Shown: positions 1 to 8,268 of the stretch, piece after piece
How positions within the stretch are numbered: the first letter of the stretch is position 1
How the letters are laid out: each line of letters begins with the position of its first letter
NCBI RefSeq assembly: GCF_030128825.1
Contig: NZ_CP119127.1
Location: 861,001-925,000, forward strand
Source: Sphingobium sp. WTD-1
Lineage (GTDB): Bacteria > Pseudomonadota > Alphaproteobacteria > Sphingomonadales > Sphingomonadaceae
Direction of reading: 5' to 3'
Length of the DNA stretch: 64,000 nucleotides
Program-made: the position numbers and the translations under genes
Notes under the pieces: model-generated
Databases searched by the model: none
The model's input: only the letters and a program-made list of their open reading frames with translations
What the model was told of the DNA's origin: nothing

Positions 1-46
1 ATCCTATCAGTTCGAGATGGTCGAACTGGTGGAAAGCGCGGATTAG
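1..46 (+). CDS. C-terminal end of an unidentified protein (partial)
   Basis: An open frame enters from the left edge and ends at TAG (44-46). Only about 14 residues are visible (SYQFEMVELVESAD), too few to name a family. The stop overlaps the last bases of the convergent trhO gene by four bases. Confidence 0.45.
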   Translation, partial: SYQFEMVELVESAD

Positions 47-867
47 CCCCGATGCGGCCAGGCGCCGTCGGCGCCGCCGCCGGGGCAGTCATGGTCGGCA
101 TCGCGCGGATAGGGCAGGCCACAGGCGCTGCAGGTGGCATAATGGCCCTGTTTGAGGCCATGGCCGACCGCGACCCGCTCGTCGAAGACATAACAGTCGC
201 CCTGCCAGCGGCTCTTGGCTTCCGGCATTTCCTCCAGATAGCGCAGGATCCCGCCCTTGAGGTGATAGACTTCGTCAAAGCCGCGCGCCTTGACCAGCGC
301 GGTCGATTTTTCGCAGCGGATGCCGCCGGTGCAGAACATCGCGATCTTGGGGCTGCGGCCTTCGTCGCGCAGCTTCGCGGCGAAATCGTCGAACCAGGCT
401 GGAAATTCGCGGAAGGAGCGGGTGGCCGGGTCGATCGCATTCTCGAACGTGCCGACCGCCACCTCATAGGCATTGCGCGTGTCGATGATGACGGTGTCGG
501 GATCGGCGATCAGCGCGTTCCAGTCCACCGGATCGAGATGGACGCCGGCCTGGTGGGCGGGGTCCAGGTCGCCCGCGCCCAAGGTCACGATCTCCGCCTT
601 CACCTTCACCTTCATCTTGCCGAAGGGGGCACTGTCGGCGGTCGCATATTTCACATCGACATCGGCGCAGCCGGGCAGGGCGCGGATATGGGCGACCAGC
701 CGCTCGATCGCCTCGGCCGTGCCCGCGACCGTGCCGTTGATGCCCTCGCGCGCCAGGATCAGCGTGCCGCAGGTGCCGAGATCGGCGCACAGCGCGCGCA
801 GGTCGGCAGCAGTTGCCTGCGGGTCGGCGAAGGTGGCGAAACGGTAGAGGGCTGCGACGGTGAACAT
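43..867 (-). CDS. trhO: tRNA uridine(34) hydroxylase TrhO (rhodanese-domain protein, YceA family)
   Basis: Predicted 274 aa. TrhO uses prephenate-dependent chemistry to hydroxylate wobble uridine-34 to ho5U, the first step towards cmo5U-type modifications, in the cytoplasm. The N-terminal acylphosphatase-like domain (about residues 1-95) precedes a rhodanese domain (about 115-220) carrying the family motif FCTGGIRCEK, with the active-site Cys near 179. A short Cys-rich tail (CSAC...DHDC) follows, as in many family members. The frame stays open upstream for over 240 codons, but that stretch is Arg/Pro/Ala-rich noise, so the ATG at 865-867 (MFTVAALYRF) is chosen. It is convergent with the gene entering at the left edge. 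Confidence 0.9.
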   Translation of the reverse strand: MFTVAALYRFATFADPQATAADLRALCADLGTCGTLILAREGINGTVAGTAEAIERLVAHIRALPGCADVDVKYATADSAPFGKMKVKVKAEIVTLGAGDLDPAHQAGVHLDPVDWNALIADPDTVIIDTRNAYEVAVGTFENAIDPATRSFREFPAWFDDFAAKLRDEGRSPKIAMFCTGGIRCEKSTALVKARGFDEVYHLKGGILRYLEEMPEAKSRWQGDCYVFDERVAVGHGLKQGHYATCSACGLPYPRDADHDCPGGGADGAWPHRG

Positions 868-932
868 GGGGAGCCCTATAGGCGCTGGCGCGCATACTTG
901 AAAGCCGGGCGAAGAGGGCGCATAGCCGGGCG

Positions 933-1592
933 ATGGTTCCCCTTTCGTTCGCAGGTCATGATTTCCTGGCTTTGCCGGAGGCGGCTTTGTTCTGGCCGGC
1001 GCAGGGCGCGCTGCTGGTGGCCGACCTGCATTTCGAGAAGGCGAGCTGGTATGCGCGCTTCGGCCAGTTCCTGCCGCCGCACGACAGCGCGGCGACGCTG
1101 GACATGATCGAGGCGCTGGTGGCGCGCACCGGCGCGCGGGCGATCTGGTCGCTGGGCGACAGTTTTCATGATGCCGATGGCGCGGCGCGGCTGGACCCGC
1201 GGGCGCGGGCGCGATTGCAGGCGCTGACCGAACGGCTCGACTGGCTGTGGATAACCGGCAATCATGACGTCGGCGTGGCGCAGATGCCGGGCGGACGCCG
1301 TGCGGTCGAGGCGGAGGTGGACGGCGTCTGGCTGCGGCATGAGGCCGACCCGGCCGATCCCCGGCCGGAGATATCGGGCCATTTCCACCCCAAGCTGCGC
1401 CTGTCGCTGCGCGGCCGGCATGTGTCGCGCCGCTGCTTCGTCGGATCGCCGACCAAGCTGATCCTGCCGGCGCTGGGCGCGCTGACGGGCGGGCTGGATG
1501 CGGGCCATGGCGAGATACAAAGGGCCGTCGGGCCGGGTGCAATGGCGTTGATACCCGTTTCCGACCGATTGCTGCGCTTTCCGCTGACGTAA
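933..1592 (+). CDS. pdeM: Ligase-associated DNA damage response endonuclease PdeM (metallophosphoesterase)
   Basis: 219 aa calcineurin-like phosphoesterase. Metal-binding motifs appear in order: DLHFEK (31-36), GDSFHD (75-80), GNHD (109-112) and GHFHP (149-153). Family members are Mn-dependent phosphodiesterases often encoded with an Lhr-core helicase, an exonuclease and an ATP-dependent DNA ligase. Here the neighbours are trhO and a TonB receptor. The matching helicase lies about 40 kb away (40757-43168), so the usual cluster is split. The gene is divergent from trhO with about 65 bp between starts. The DNA repair role is inferred from the family. Confidence 0.86.
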   Translation: MVPLSFAGHDFLALPEAALFWPAQGALLVADLHFEKASWYARFGQFLPPHDSAATLDMIEALVARTGARAIWSLGDSFHDADGAARLDPRARARLQALTERLDWLWITGNHDVGVAQMPGGRRAVEAEVDGVWLRHEADPADPRPEISGHFHPKLRLSLRGRHVSRRCFVGSPTKLILPALGALTGGLDAGHGEIQRAVGPGAMALIPVSDRLLRFPLT

Positions 1593-1779
1593 GCAAACGC
1601 TACGGAAACCGGGCGTTAAATTGTTGCTGCTAGGCAACAGGGCCATGCGGCCATCATCACGCAACTGCGGAAAATGCCCGGAATCACGCGATATATTGCG
1701 TTATTCCGACTGTGGCAGCATAATCGCGCATAGTCCCGACCCGGCAAAAAGCCAGGCGGGCCAGGAGAGGATGCACATC

Positions 1780-4578
1780 ATGATGCACAAGAGCCTTTGG
1801 CTGCTGTCCGCCGGTGCCGTCGCACTGGCGGGCGCGATGCCGCTTGCCCATGCCCAGGATGCCGCGCCGCAGGCGGCGGTGGACACCGAAAGCGTCGACA
1901 TCATCGTCACCGCGACCCGCCGTGCCAGCCCACTGTCCGACGTGCCGATCGCGGTATCGGCGGTCGGCCAGCAGGCGATGCAGAATAGCGGCGCCAATGA
2001 TATTCGCGCGCTCAACCAGCTGGCGCCGTCCCTGCTGGTCTCCTCGACCGGGACCGAGGCCAATGGTTCGGCCCGTATTCGCGGCATCGGCACGGTCGGC
2101 GACAATCCTGGCCTGGAAAGCTCGGTCGCGGTGTTCATCGACGGCGTCTATCGTTCGCGCACCGGCGCGGGCCTCAATGATCTGGGCGAGATCGAGCGGG
2201 TCGAAGTGTTGCGCGGGCCGCAGGGCACGCTGTTCGGCCGCAATGCTTCGGCCGGCCTGATCAACATCGTCAGCAAGGCGCCCGAATTCACCCTGGGTGG
2301 CATGGCCGAGGCGACCTACGGCAATTATGATTATTGGCGCCTGGCCGGGCGCATCACCGGCCCGATCGCCAAGGGGATTGCGCTGAGCCTGGACGGCGTC
2401 TGGTCGAAGCGCGACGGTTTCTACGATCTGGTCGATACCAGCGGCAAAAAGGTCGGCGATACCAATGATCGCGACCGCTATTTCCTGCGTGGTCAGGCGC
2501 TGATCGAACCCAATGATGCCCTGTCGATCCGACTGATCGGCGATTATACCAATCGCGACGAAAGCTGCTGTGGCGCGGCCTATGTAGAGACGCGCGAACG
2601 ACGGCCGGCGACCGGCGGCGGCTATAGCACGGCGCCGTTCAACCGCATCGGCGCGATCCTGGCCGGGCAGGGCAGCGTCTTCCCCGCCGATCCCTATGAT
2701 CGCGAGCTGACCATCACCGAAGGGCGCGACTATGTCAGCAAGCTCAAGGATTGGGGCGTGTCGGGCGAGATCAACTATGATCTGGGCGGCGCGAAACTGA
2801 CCAGCATCACCGCCTATCGCGACTATAAATCCCGCGACTATGGCGATTATGACTATTCGGGCGCCGACCTTCTCTATCGCGATCCCAACACCTATCGCCA
2901 GTTCAAGACCTTCACCCAGGAATTGCGGGCGCAGGGTTCGGCCTTCAACGAAGCGCTCGACTGGCTGGTGGGCGGCTATTACGCCAATGAGAAGCTGACG
3001 CTGGAGGATAATATCCGCTTCGGCGCCGACTATGGCCGCTTTGCCGCCTGTCGCCTGATGGCGGGCGCGGGCGTGAACAGCAACTTCACCGCGGCGCAAC
3101 TGGCGGCCTGCGGCAGCGGCCTGGCCACGTCGGCGCTGATTGGCGGCACGCAGGCAAATCTCAACGCCGGACTGACCGCCGCGCTGATCAATGCCGGGTT
3201 GCCGGCCGGCGTTGCGGCGGCGCAGGCGGGGGCGATCTCCACCGGTCTAGGCAATGGCCTGCGCGCGCTGGCGGCGATTCCGGAAGGCACCGGCGACGTT
3301 GCCTCCATCTATCGCCAGAAGAGCGAGAATTGGGCGCTCTTCACCCATAATATCATCCACATCACTAAGCGGCTCGATCTGACCCTGGGCCTGCGCTACA
3401 CCCATGAATCGAAGAAATTCTCTTCGGATTTCAATAACAACAATGCGACTTGCGCGGCCTTGCAGACCTCTTCACTGCCGGCGCTGGCGACCAATGCGTC
3501 GCTGGGCAGTGCGGCGGCGCTGGCGGGCGGCATCCTGACGCTTGGCTGCCTTGGCAACGGCTCGACCACGCTCAATGCGCTCGACCTCAACGACAAGATC
3601 AGCGACGGCGAGTTCAGCGGCACGGCGGTGCTGTCGTGGAAGCCGATCGACGAGATGCTGGTCTATGGCAGCTATTCCAAGGGCTATAAGGCGGGCGGCT
3701 TCAACCTCGACCGCTTCCAGCTGGGATCGACCGGCCTGAACACGGTGCCGGCGGTCTACGCGCCGCGCACCAATGCCGATGTGACGAGCCTGCGCTTTGC
3801 CGCAGAGAAGGTCGACGCCTTTGAAATCGGCCTTAAATATACCCAGCCGAAATGGAGCGCGAACATCGCGGCCTTCCGTCAGGAGTTCAAGAATTTCCAG
3901 CTGAACACCTTCAATGGCACCAGCTTTGTCGTGCAGAATATCAATGGCTGTGACAGCGCCCTGTCGGCGGCGCGGACCTGCGATTCCGGCGATGTCGGGC
4001 CGGGCCTGATCAGCCAGGGCGTGGAATTGGAACTGACCGCTTCACCGGTGCGCCATTTCCGCCTGACCGGCGGCCTGACCTATGCGCGCGCGAAATTCGC
4101 CAAGCGGCTGGTCGGCAGCGGCGATGGCAGCGTGCCGCTCGATCCGGCGCTGTTCCTGTTGCCCGGATCGATCAACAGCAATGCGCCGCAACTGGTGACG
4201 ACCGCGAGCATGGCCTGGACGCCCGATATCGGGTCGAACGGCCTGTCCGCGCTCTTCTACATCGATGGCCGCATGATGAGCGACTATAATACCGGGTCCG
4301 ACCTGTTCCCGGAAAAGGCGCAGGACGGCTTTGCGGTGTTCAATGCGCGCGTCGGTCTGCGGGGCAAGGACCAGCGCTGGGCGGTCGAATTCTGGGGCCA
4401 GAATATCTTCAACCAGGATTATACCCAGGTCGCCTTCAGCAGCCCGCTCCAGTCGAGCAGCCCGGCGACATCGACCACCGGGCAGTTCGCGCAGGGCGCG
4501 CCGATGGCGAACCAGCTGATCTCTGCCTACCTGGCCGAGCCCCGCACCTATGGCATTACCTTGCGGGGGCGTTTCTGA
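1780..4578 (+). CDS. TonB-dependent outer-membrane receptor
   Basis: About 932 aa. A signal peptide ends near AHA/QD. A TonB-box-like segment (DIIVTAT) follows, then a plug with the classic GEIERVEVLRGPQGTLFGRN motif and a long beta-barrel ending in ITLRGRF with terminal Phe. Large extracellular-loop insertions rich in Ala/Gly occur around residues 430-500, and Cys residues there may form disulfides. It would import a large substrate across the outer membrane using TonB energy. The substrate cannot be read from sequence, and no sigma/anti-sigma pair is adjacent. ATGs occur at 1771, 1780 and 1783. The purine-rich AGGAGAGG at 1763-1770 best fits 1780. The 3' end overlaps convergent yggS by 23 bp. 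Confidence 0.88.
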   Translation: MMHKSLWLLSAGAVALAGAMPLAHAQDAAPQAAVDTESVDIIVTATRRASPLSDVPIAVSAVGQQAMQNSGANDIRALNQLAPSLLVSSTGTEANGSARIRGIGTVGDNPGLESSVAVFIDGVYRSRTGAGLNDLGEIERVEVLRGPQGTLFGRNASAGLINIVSKAPEFTLGGMAEATYGNYDYWRLAGRITGPIAKGIALSLDGVWSKRDGFYDLVDTSGKKVGDTNDRDRYFLRGQALIEPNDALSIRLIGDYTNRDESCCGAAYVETRERRPATGGGYSTAPFNRIGAILAGQGSVFPADPYDRELTITEGRDYVSKLKDWGVSGEINYDLGGAKLTSITAYRDYKSRDYGDYDYSGADLLYRDPNTYRQFKTFTQELRAQGSAFNEALDWLVGGYYANEKLTLEDNIRFGADYGRFAACRLMAGAGVNSNFTAAQLAACGSGLATSALIGGTQANLNAGLTAALINAGLPAGVAAAQAGAISTGLGNGLRALAAIPEGTGDVASIYRQKSENWALFTHNIIHITKRLDLTLGLRYTHESKKFSSDFNNNNATCAALQTSSLPALATNASLGSAAALAGGILTLGCLGNGSTTLNALDLNDKISDGEFSGTAVLSWKPIDEMLVYGSYSKGYKAGGFNLDRFQLGSTGLNTVPAVYAPRTNADVTSLRFAAEKVDAFEIGLKYTQPKWSANIAAFRQEFKNFQLNTFNGTSFVVQNINGCDSALSAARTCDSGDVGPGLISQGVELELTASPVRHFRLTGGLTYARAKFAKRLVGSGDGSVPLDPALFLLPGSINSNAPQLVTTASMAWTPDIGSNGLSALFYIDGRMMSDYNTGSDLFPEKAQDGFAVFNARVGLRGKDQRWAVEFWGQNIFNQDYTQVAFSSPLQSSSPATSTTGQFAQGAPMANQLISAYLAEPRTYGITLRGRF

Positions 4579-5290
4579 TCATCCCCAGGCCGCTCCGGGG
4601 AACGGGGCGGCTGACGGGGGCGCGTTCGCCGAACAGGGCGGTGCCGACGCGAATGTCGGTGGCGCCCAGCATCAGGGCGGTTTCGAAATCGCCCGACATG
4701 CCCATCGACAGGCGCGGGAGGCCCTCTTCCCGCGCCATTTTCGCGAGCAGGGCGAAATAGGGGGCGGGCTCGACATCGGCCGGCGGCACGCACATCAGGC
4801 CGAGCAGCGGGATGTCGGCGTCGCGCGCGGCGGCGATCAGCGCCGGGACATCGGCGATCGGACAGCCGCCCTTCTGTTCCTCGGCACCGATATTCACCTG
4901 GATGAAGCAGGGCAGGCGCTTGCCTGCGGCGTCCATCGCCTTGGCGAGCGCGGTCAGCAGCGAGAGGCGATCGAGCGAATGGATGACGTCGAACAGGGCG
5001 ACGGCATCGGCGGCCTTGTTCGATTGTAACTGGCCGACCAGATGCAGGGTCAGATCCGAAAATTGCTCGCGCAGGGCGGGCCATTTGTCCTGGCTTTCCT
5101 GGACGCGGTTTTCGCCGAAGACGCGCTGGCCGGCGTGGATCAGCGGAAGGATCGCTTCGGCCGGCTGGGTCTTGGACACGGCGATCAGGCTGATGTCGTC
5201 GGCGCTGCGCTGGGTCAGGCGGGCGGCGCGGTCGATCTGATCGCGCAGGGTGGCGAGGCGGGCCGCAGCTTCGGGGATGTCGGTGGTCAT
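4556..5290 (-). CDS. yggS: Pyridoxal phosphate homeostasis protein, YggS/PROSC family
   Basis: 244 aa alanine-racemase-N-like TIM barrel. The PLP lysine sits in LIAVSKTQPAE (Lys40). Other family signatures are FGENRVQE, HLVGQLQSNK, SMGMSGDFETAL and VRVGTALFGER-like IRVGTALFGER. The family binds PLP without known catalysis and buffers intracellular PLP. The start ATG (5288-5290) lies only 17 bp from the divergent ThiE-like ATG, so each promoter must lie partly in the other gene or one start is misplaced. The 3' end runs 23 bp into the TonB receptor gene. Confidence 0.9.
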   Translation of the reverse strand: MTTDIPEAAARLATLRDQIDRAARLTQRSADDISLIAVSKTQPAEAILPLIHAGQRVFGENRVQESQDKWPALREQFSDLTLHLVGQLQSNKAADAVALFDVIHSLDRLSLLTALAKAMDAAGKRLPCFIQVNIGAEEQKGGCPIADVPALIAAARDADIPLLGLMCVPPADVEPAPYFALLAKMAREEGLPRLSMGMSGDFETALMLGATDIRVGTALFGERAPVSRPVPRSGLGMIRNAPAR

Positions 5291-5307
5291 GGCGGCTGCT
5301 ATAGGCG

Positions 5308-5868
5308 ATGGCCATGCACGCCCGCCACCGCAAAAAGCTGCCCGGCCTCTGGCTGATGACCGATGAGCGGGTGGAGGATGCGTCCTTGCTGGCAGCGGCT
5401 GCGCGTCTGCCACGCGGGCGCGCGGGAATCGTCTTTCGCCATTATCGCACCGAGGCGGTGAAACGGCGCGCGCTGTTCGAGGCATTGCGGGCGATCGCGC
5501 GGCGACGGCGACTGGTGCTGATGCTGGCGGGGGACGCGCGGACGGCGGCGGCCTGGCGCGCGGATGGCTGGCATGGGCGGGATGGGTCGAAAAATTTCCA
5601 CAGACTTATCCACAGCCAGGCGGCGCATGATCGGCGTGAGCTTCAGGCGGCCGCGCGCGCGGATATGGTTTTCCTGTCGCCGCTGTTCCCGACCCGGTCG
5701 CATCCTGGTGCCGGGGCGCTGGGGCGGATCGGCTTTGCGGCGCTTGCGCGGCAGGCGAAGGCGCCGGTGATGGCGCTGGGCGGGGTGAAAGCCAAGCACC
5801 GGCATATGCTGCGCGGGATCGGCGCGGTGGGTTGGGCGGCGATCGACGGACTGACCGACCATATATGA
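5308..5868 (+). CDS. ThiE/TenI-like protein (thiamine phosphate synthase family)
   Basis: 186 aa, shorter than typical ThiE (about 210). The segment MVFLSPLFPTRSHPGAGALG and the following PVMALGGVKAKH match the phosphate-binding end of the TIM barrel in ThiE/TenI proteins. The usual N-terminal pyrimidine-binding motifs are not clear, so synthase activity is uncertain and a TenI-like or divergent role is possible. A second in-frame ATG lies two codons downstream at 5314. A perfect DnaA-box-like 9-mer (TTATCCACA) lies inside the gene at 5606-5614. No other thiamine genes are nearby. Confidence 0.7.
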   Translation: MAMHARHRKKLPGLWLMTDERVEDASLLAAAARLPRGRAGIVFRHYRTEAVKRRALFEALRAIARRRRLVLMLAGDARTAAAWRADGWHGRDGSKNFHRLIHSQAAHDRRELQAAARADMVFLSPLFPTRSHPGAGALGRIGFAALARQAKAPVMALGGVKAKHRHMLRGIGAVGWAAIDGLTDHI

Positions 5869-5964
5869 ATCCGGGTCATGGGCCCTAGCGCGGATGTGGG
5901 CCTAATAGCCTGTGGATAAGTCGGGTAGGTTGGAGAGACGCCGTCCATTTTGCGGAGACCCGAC

Positions 5965-6288
5965 ATGACCGAACCCACCGACGCGCGCCGATCCTTTGGC
6001 GATCTGGCGCCTCATCTGGCGGAAATGACCGACAAGACCCTGTTCGGCGAAGTCTGGGCCGATCCGGCGCTGTCGCCGCGCGACCGCAGCCTGATCACCA
6101 TCACCAGCCTCATCTCGCTCTATCGCGGCAATGAGCTGCCCTTTCACCTGCAGCGGGCGCTCGACAATGGGCTGACGCGCGCGGAGATCATCGCGACCAT
6201 CACCCATCTGGCCTTCTATGCCGGCTGGCCGCCGGCGATGACGGCACTGGGGATCGCCCGCAAGCTGTTCGACGATGCGCAGGACTAA
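5965..6288 (+). CDS. Carboxymuconolactone decarboxylase (AhpD-like) family protein
   Basis: 107 aa, the usual length for single-domain CMD proteins. The core LSPRDRSLITITSLISLYRGNELPFHLQRALDNGLTRAE (about residues 35-75) and AFYAGWPPAMTAL match the family. The AhpD CxxC redox pair is absent, so a peroxiredoxin-reductase role is unlikely. The start at 5965 follows GGAG by seven bases. The gene overlaps the next ORF by 14 bp, so they are probably co-translated. Substrate unknown. Confidence 0.8.
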   Translation: MTEPTDARRSFGDLAPHLAEMTDKTLFGEVWADPALSPRDRSLITITSLISLYRGNELPFHLQRALDNGLTRAEIIATITHLAFYAGWPPAMTALGIARKLFDDAQD

Positions 6289-6694
6289 GGCGGCGATGGG
6301 CGTATTGACGCTGGCCGCCTTCATGCTGGGCGTCGGGGCCGGGCGGCAGGCGAGGGCACAGGCCGCGCCGGATAGGCCGATCGTGCGGATCGCGGAGCTG
6401 GAGATCGATCCGGCGCAGATCGAGGATTATAAGGCCTATCTGCGCGAGGAGATTGCCGCATCGGTGGCGCAGGAGCCGGGCGTGCTGTCGCTGTCGGCGG
6501 TGGCGATCGCCGGGAAGCCTGCCAGCATCCGCCTGCTGGAAGTCTATGCCAGTGACGCGGCCTATCAGGCGCATCTCAAGACACCGCATTTCCTGAAATA
6601 TAAGCAGGGCACCGCCGACATGGTGCAGTCGCTACGCCTGATCGAGACGGAGCCGGTCATGCTCTGCGCCAAGGGTGGCGGCAGTTACTGTTGA
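6275..6694 (+). CDS. Exported antibiotic-biosynthesis-monooxygenase (ABM) domain protein, putative quinol monooxygenase
   Basis: 139 aa. The N-terminal signal peptide (MRRTKAAMGVLTLAAFMLGVG, cleavage near ARAQ/AA) is followed by one ABM ferredoxin-like domain (about 37-130): IVRIAELEIDPAQIEDYKAYL, EPGVLSLSAVAI, LEVYASDAAYQAHLKTPHF. YgiN-type homologues are cytoplasmic; export here is unusual and suggests a periplasmic role. It overlaps the CMD-family gene by 14 bp and is likely co-transcribed. Enzymatic activity is inferred only from the fold. Confidence 0.72.
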   Translation: MRRTKAAMGVLTLAAFMLGVGAGRQARAQAAPDRPIVRIAELEIDPAQIEDYKAYLREEIAASVAQEPGVLSLSAVAIAGKPASIRLLEVYASDAAYQAHLKTPHFLKYKQGTADMVQSLRLIETEPVMLCAKGGGSYC

Positions 6695-6755
6695 CGCGTT
6701 GGAGCGATCGGCATCAGGCGATGCCGATCATGCGTATCCTTGCCCTTTCAGGCGA

Positions 6756-7484
6756 TCAGAATTTGAAGATGGTGCCCAGATAGACGGCCTGGTTGTCCTG
6801 GCGTTCGTCGGTCATCGGGGTCAGGCGGCCGGCAACGCTGTTGTTGTAGCGGATGCCCGCCGTCACATTCAGGTTGCGGGTCAGCGAGTAGGAGCTGGCC
6901 AGATCCAGCGAATAATCCTTGTCCGCACTGGGGTTGCGGACGGTCGCCGTCGGTTCGCGACGGCTTTCCAGCAGCACCTTGGTGCTGAATCGATCCTTCT
7001 TGCCGTCATCCAGCGAGAAATTCTTCGCATCGACCATGGTTTCGACCGGCACCGGGTCCAGCGCCTTGCGGCCGGTATTTTCCGGCAGGGCGAACTTGCG
7101 CCAGCCATGCTCGCCGTTCAGGCTGAAGCTGACGGGCGCGATGTTGACCGGGACCACCGAGCGGTTGGCGGCGACGCGATCGACGTCGCTGGCGCGGACC
7201 ATGACAGTGATCGAGCGCTGGCCGCTGAGCGAACCGCTGGTCGGCGTGAAGCGGAAATTCTGACGACCGGCCGAGGCGGCGATCTTCGCATAGGCCGCAG
7301 CCAGACGCGAATCCTTGGTCGTGGGGGTGAAGGAGGATATGCTGCCCAGCGCGCCGAGCGACACCGGGGCTTCCTCACGCATGCGGACGAGATCGGTTGC
7401 GGCGCCAAAAGCGGGCGACAGCATGAAGCCAGCGACGGCGATTGCCGAGCCTGCCAATGCCAAATGTCCCCGTTTCACGCGCAT
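6756..7484 (-). CDS. Hypothetical exported protein, beta-rich, probably outer-membrane associated
   Basis: 242 aa, not assigned to a named family. A signal peptide (about residues 1-27, ending AFGA) is followed by Ser/Thr-rich sequence. The C-terminal third looks like amphipathic beta strands (SLTRNLNVTAGIRYNNS, QAVYLGTIFKF) ending in Phe, as in outer-membrane barrel proteins. It is divergent from the DUF3576 lipoprotein gene. Function unknown. Confidence 0.6.
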   Translation of the reverse strand: MRVKRGHLALAGSAIAVAGFMLSPAFGAATDLVRMREEAPVSLGALGSISSFTPTTKDSRLAAAYAKIAASAGRQNFRFTPTSGSLSGQRSITVMVRASDVDRVAANRSVVPVNIAPVSFSLNGEHGWRKFALPENTGRKALDPVPVETMVDAKNFSLDDGKKDRFSTKVLLESRREPTATVRNPSADKDYSLDLASSYSLTRNLNVTAGIRYNNSVAGRLTPMTDERQDNQAVYLGTIFKF

Positions 7485-7532
7485 GATTCGAATCTCTTCC
7501 CCACCGGTTATTTTTCAAGACGCATTAGACAC

Positions 7533-7571
7533 CAAAAAGCGCCATTGACCAGAGGCGCTATCCGCTTTTTG
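7533..7571. repeat. A/T-flanked hairpin in a divergent promoter region
   Basis: Inverted repeat CAAAAAGCG (7533-7541) / CGCTTTTTG (7563-7571) with a second inner pair GCGCC/GGCGC. It resembles a bidirectional intrinsic terminator, but both flanking genes point away from it. Confidence 0.6.
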
Positions 7572-7649
7572 TCTGAGCTGTTGCACAGAGTACACAGACT
7601 CCGAGGACGGGTTGCGACGATCCGTGGCGTGTCGGACCCGCGCGCCCCC

Positions 7650-7677
7650 TTGCCCAATGGCGCGCGTCGACTATAGA
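7650..7677 (+). promoter_or_regulatory. Putative housekeeping promoter for the DUF3576 gene
   Basis: TTGCCC (7650-7655), a 16-bp spacer and TATAGA (7672-7677) lie about 40 bp upstream of the ATG at 7719. The match to the sigma-70 consensus is judged by eye. Confidence 0.4.
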
Positions 7678-7718
7678 AGCGGGGCGTTTTTCGTCTTTTT
7701 CAAGCTAGGACATGCCTG

Positions 7719-8165
7719 ATGGTCCGTCGCCTTCCCGTTACCCTTTCCTCCGGTCTTCTGCTGGCTGCGCTCCTGCCGCTTGCCGCATGCGGTGGCGGCG
7801 CGAAGGAACGGCCCAAGGCCGATCTGGCCGCGTCGAAGGTCACCACCATCGGCGTCAACGCCTATCTGTGGCGCGCCAGCCTGGACACGCTGTCCTTCAT
7901 GCCGATGGTGCAGACCGATTCCAACGGCGGCGTCATCGTCACCGACTGGTATACCAATCCCAACACGCCGAGTGAACGGATGAAGGTCACCGTGTCGATC
8001 CTGGATCAGGATCTGCGGGCCGACGCGCTGCGCGTGGCCGCCAGCCGCCAGGTCAACCAGAATGGCCAGTGGGTCGATGCCCCGGTGCAGGCCGCGACGG
8101 TGCAGAAGCTGGAAGAGATCATCCTGACCAAGGCGCGCGACCTGCGCCGCATGGCGATCGGCTGA
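7719..8165 (+). CDS. DUF3576 domain lipoprotein
   Basis: 148 aa. A lipoprotein signal peptide ends in LPLAAC (lipid-attachment Cys24) before a Gly-rich stretch. The rest matches DUF3576: IGVNAYLWRASLDTLSFMPMVQTDSNGGVIVTDWY and an acidic C-terminal helix. DUF3576 genes often sit next to leuS in alphaproteobacteria, as here. The molecular role is unknown; an envelope location follows from the lipobox. A second ATG at 7712 is in another frame. Confidence 0.85.
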   Translation: MVRRLPVTLSSGLLLAALLPLAACGGGAKERPKADLAASKVTTIGVNAYLWRASLDTLSFMPMVQTDSNGGVIVTDWYTNPNTPSERMKVTVSILDQDLRADALRVAASRQVNQNGQWVDAPVQAATVQKLEEIILTKARDLRRMAIG

Positions 8166-8268
8166 ACCACCCCTTTCGGGCGCGACTGATACGGTAACGC
8201 CCTGTTTTCAAACCATCGGGGCTGGGCTTTTACGGAGCCCAGCCCGCTTGCATTTGTAAGGACATGAC

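Noticed and set aside
868..1664. N-terminal extension of trhO and another minus frame over pdeM
   Set aside because: The extension is Pro/Arg/Ala-rich and runs antisense through the clearly coding pdeM gene.
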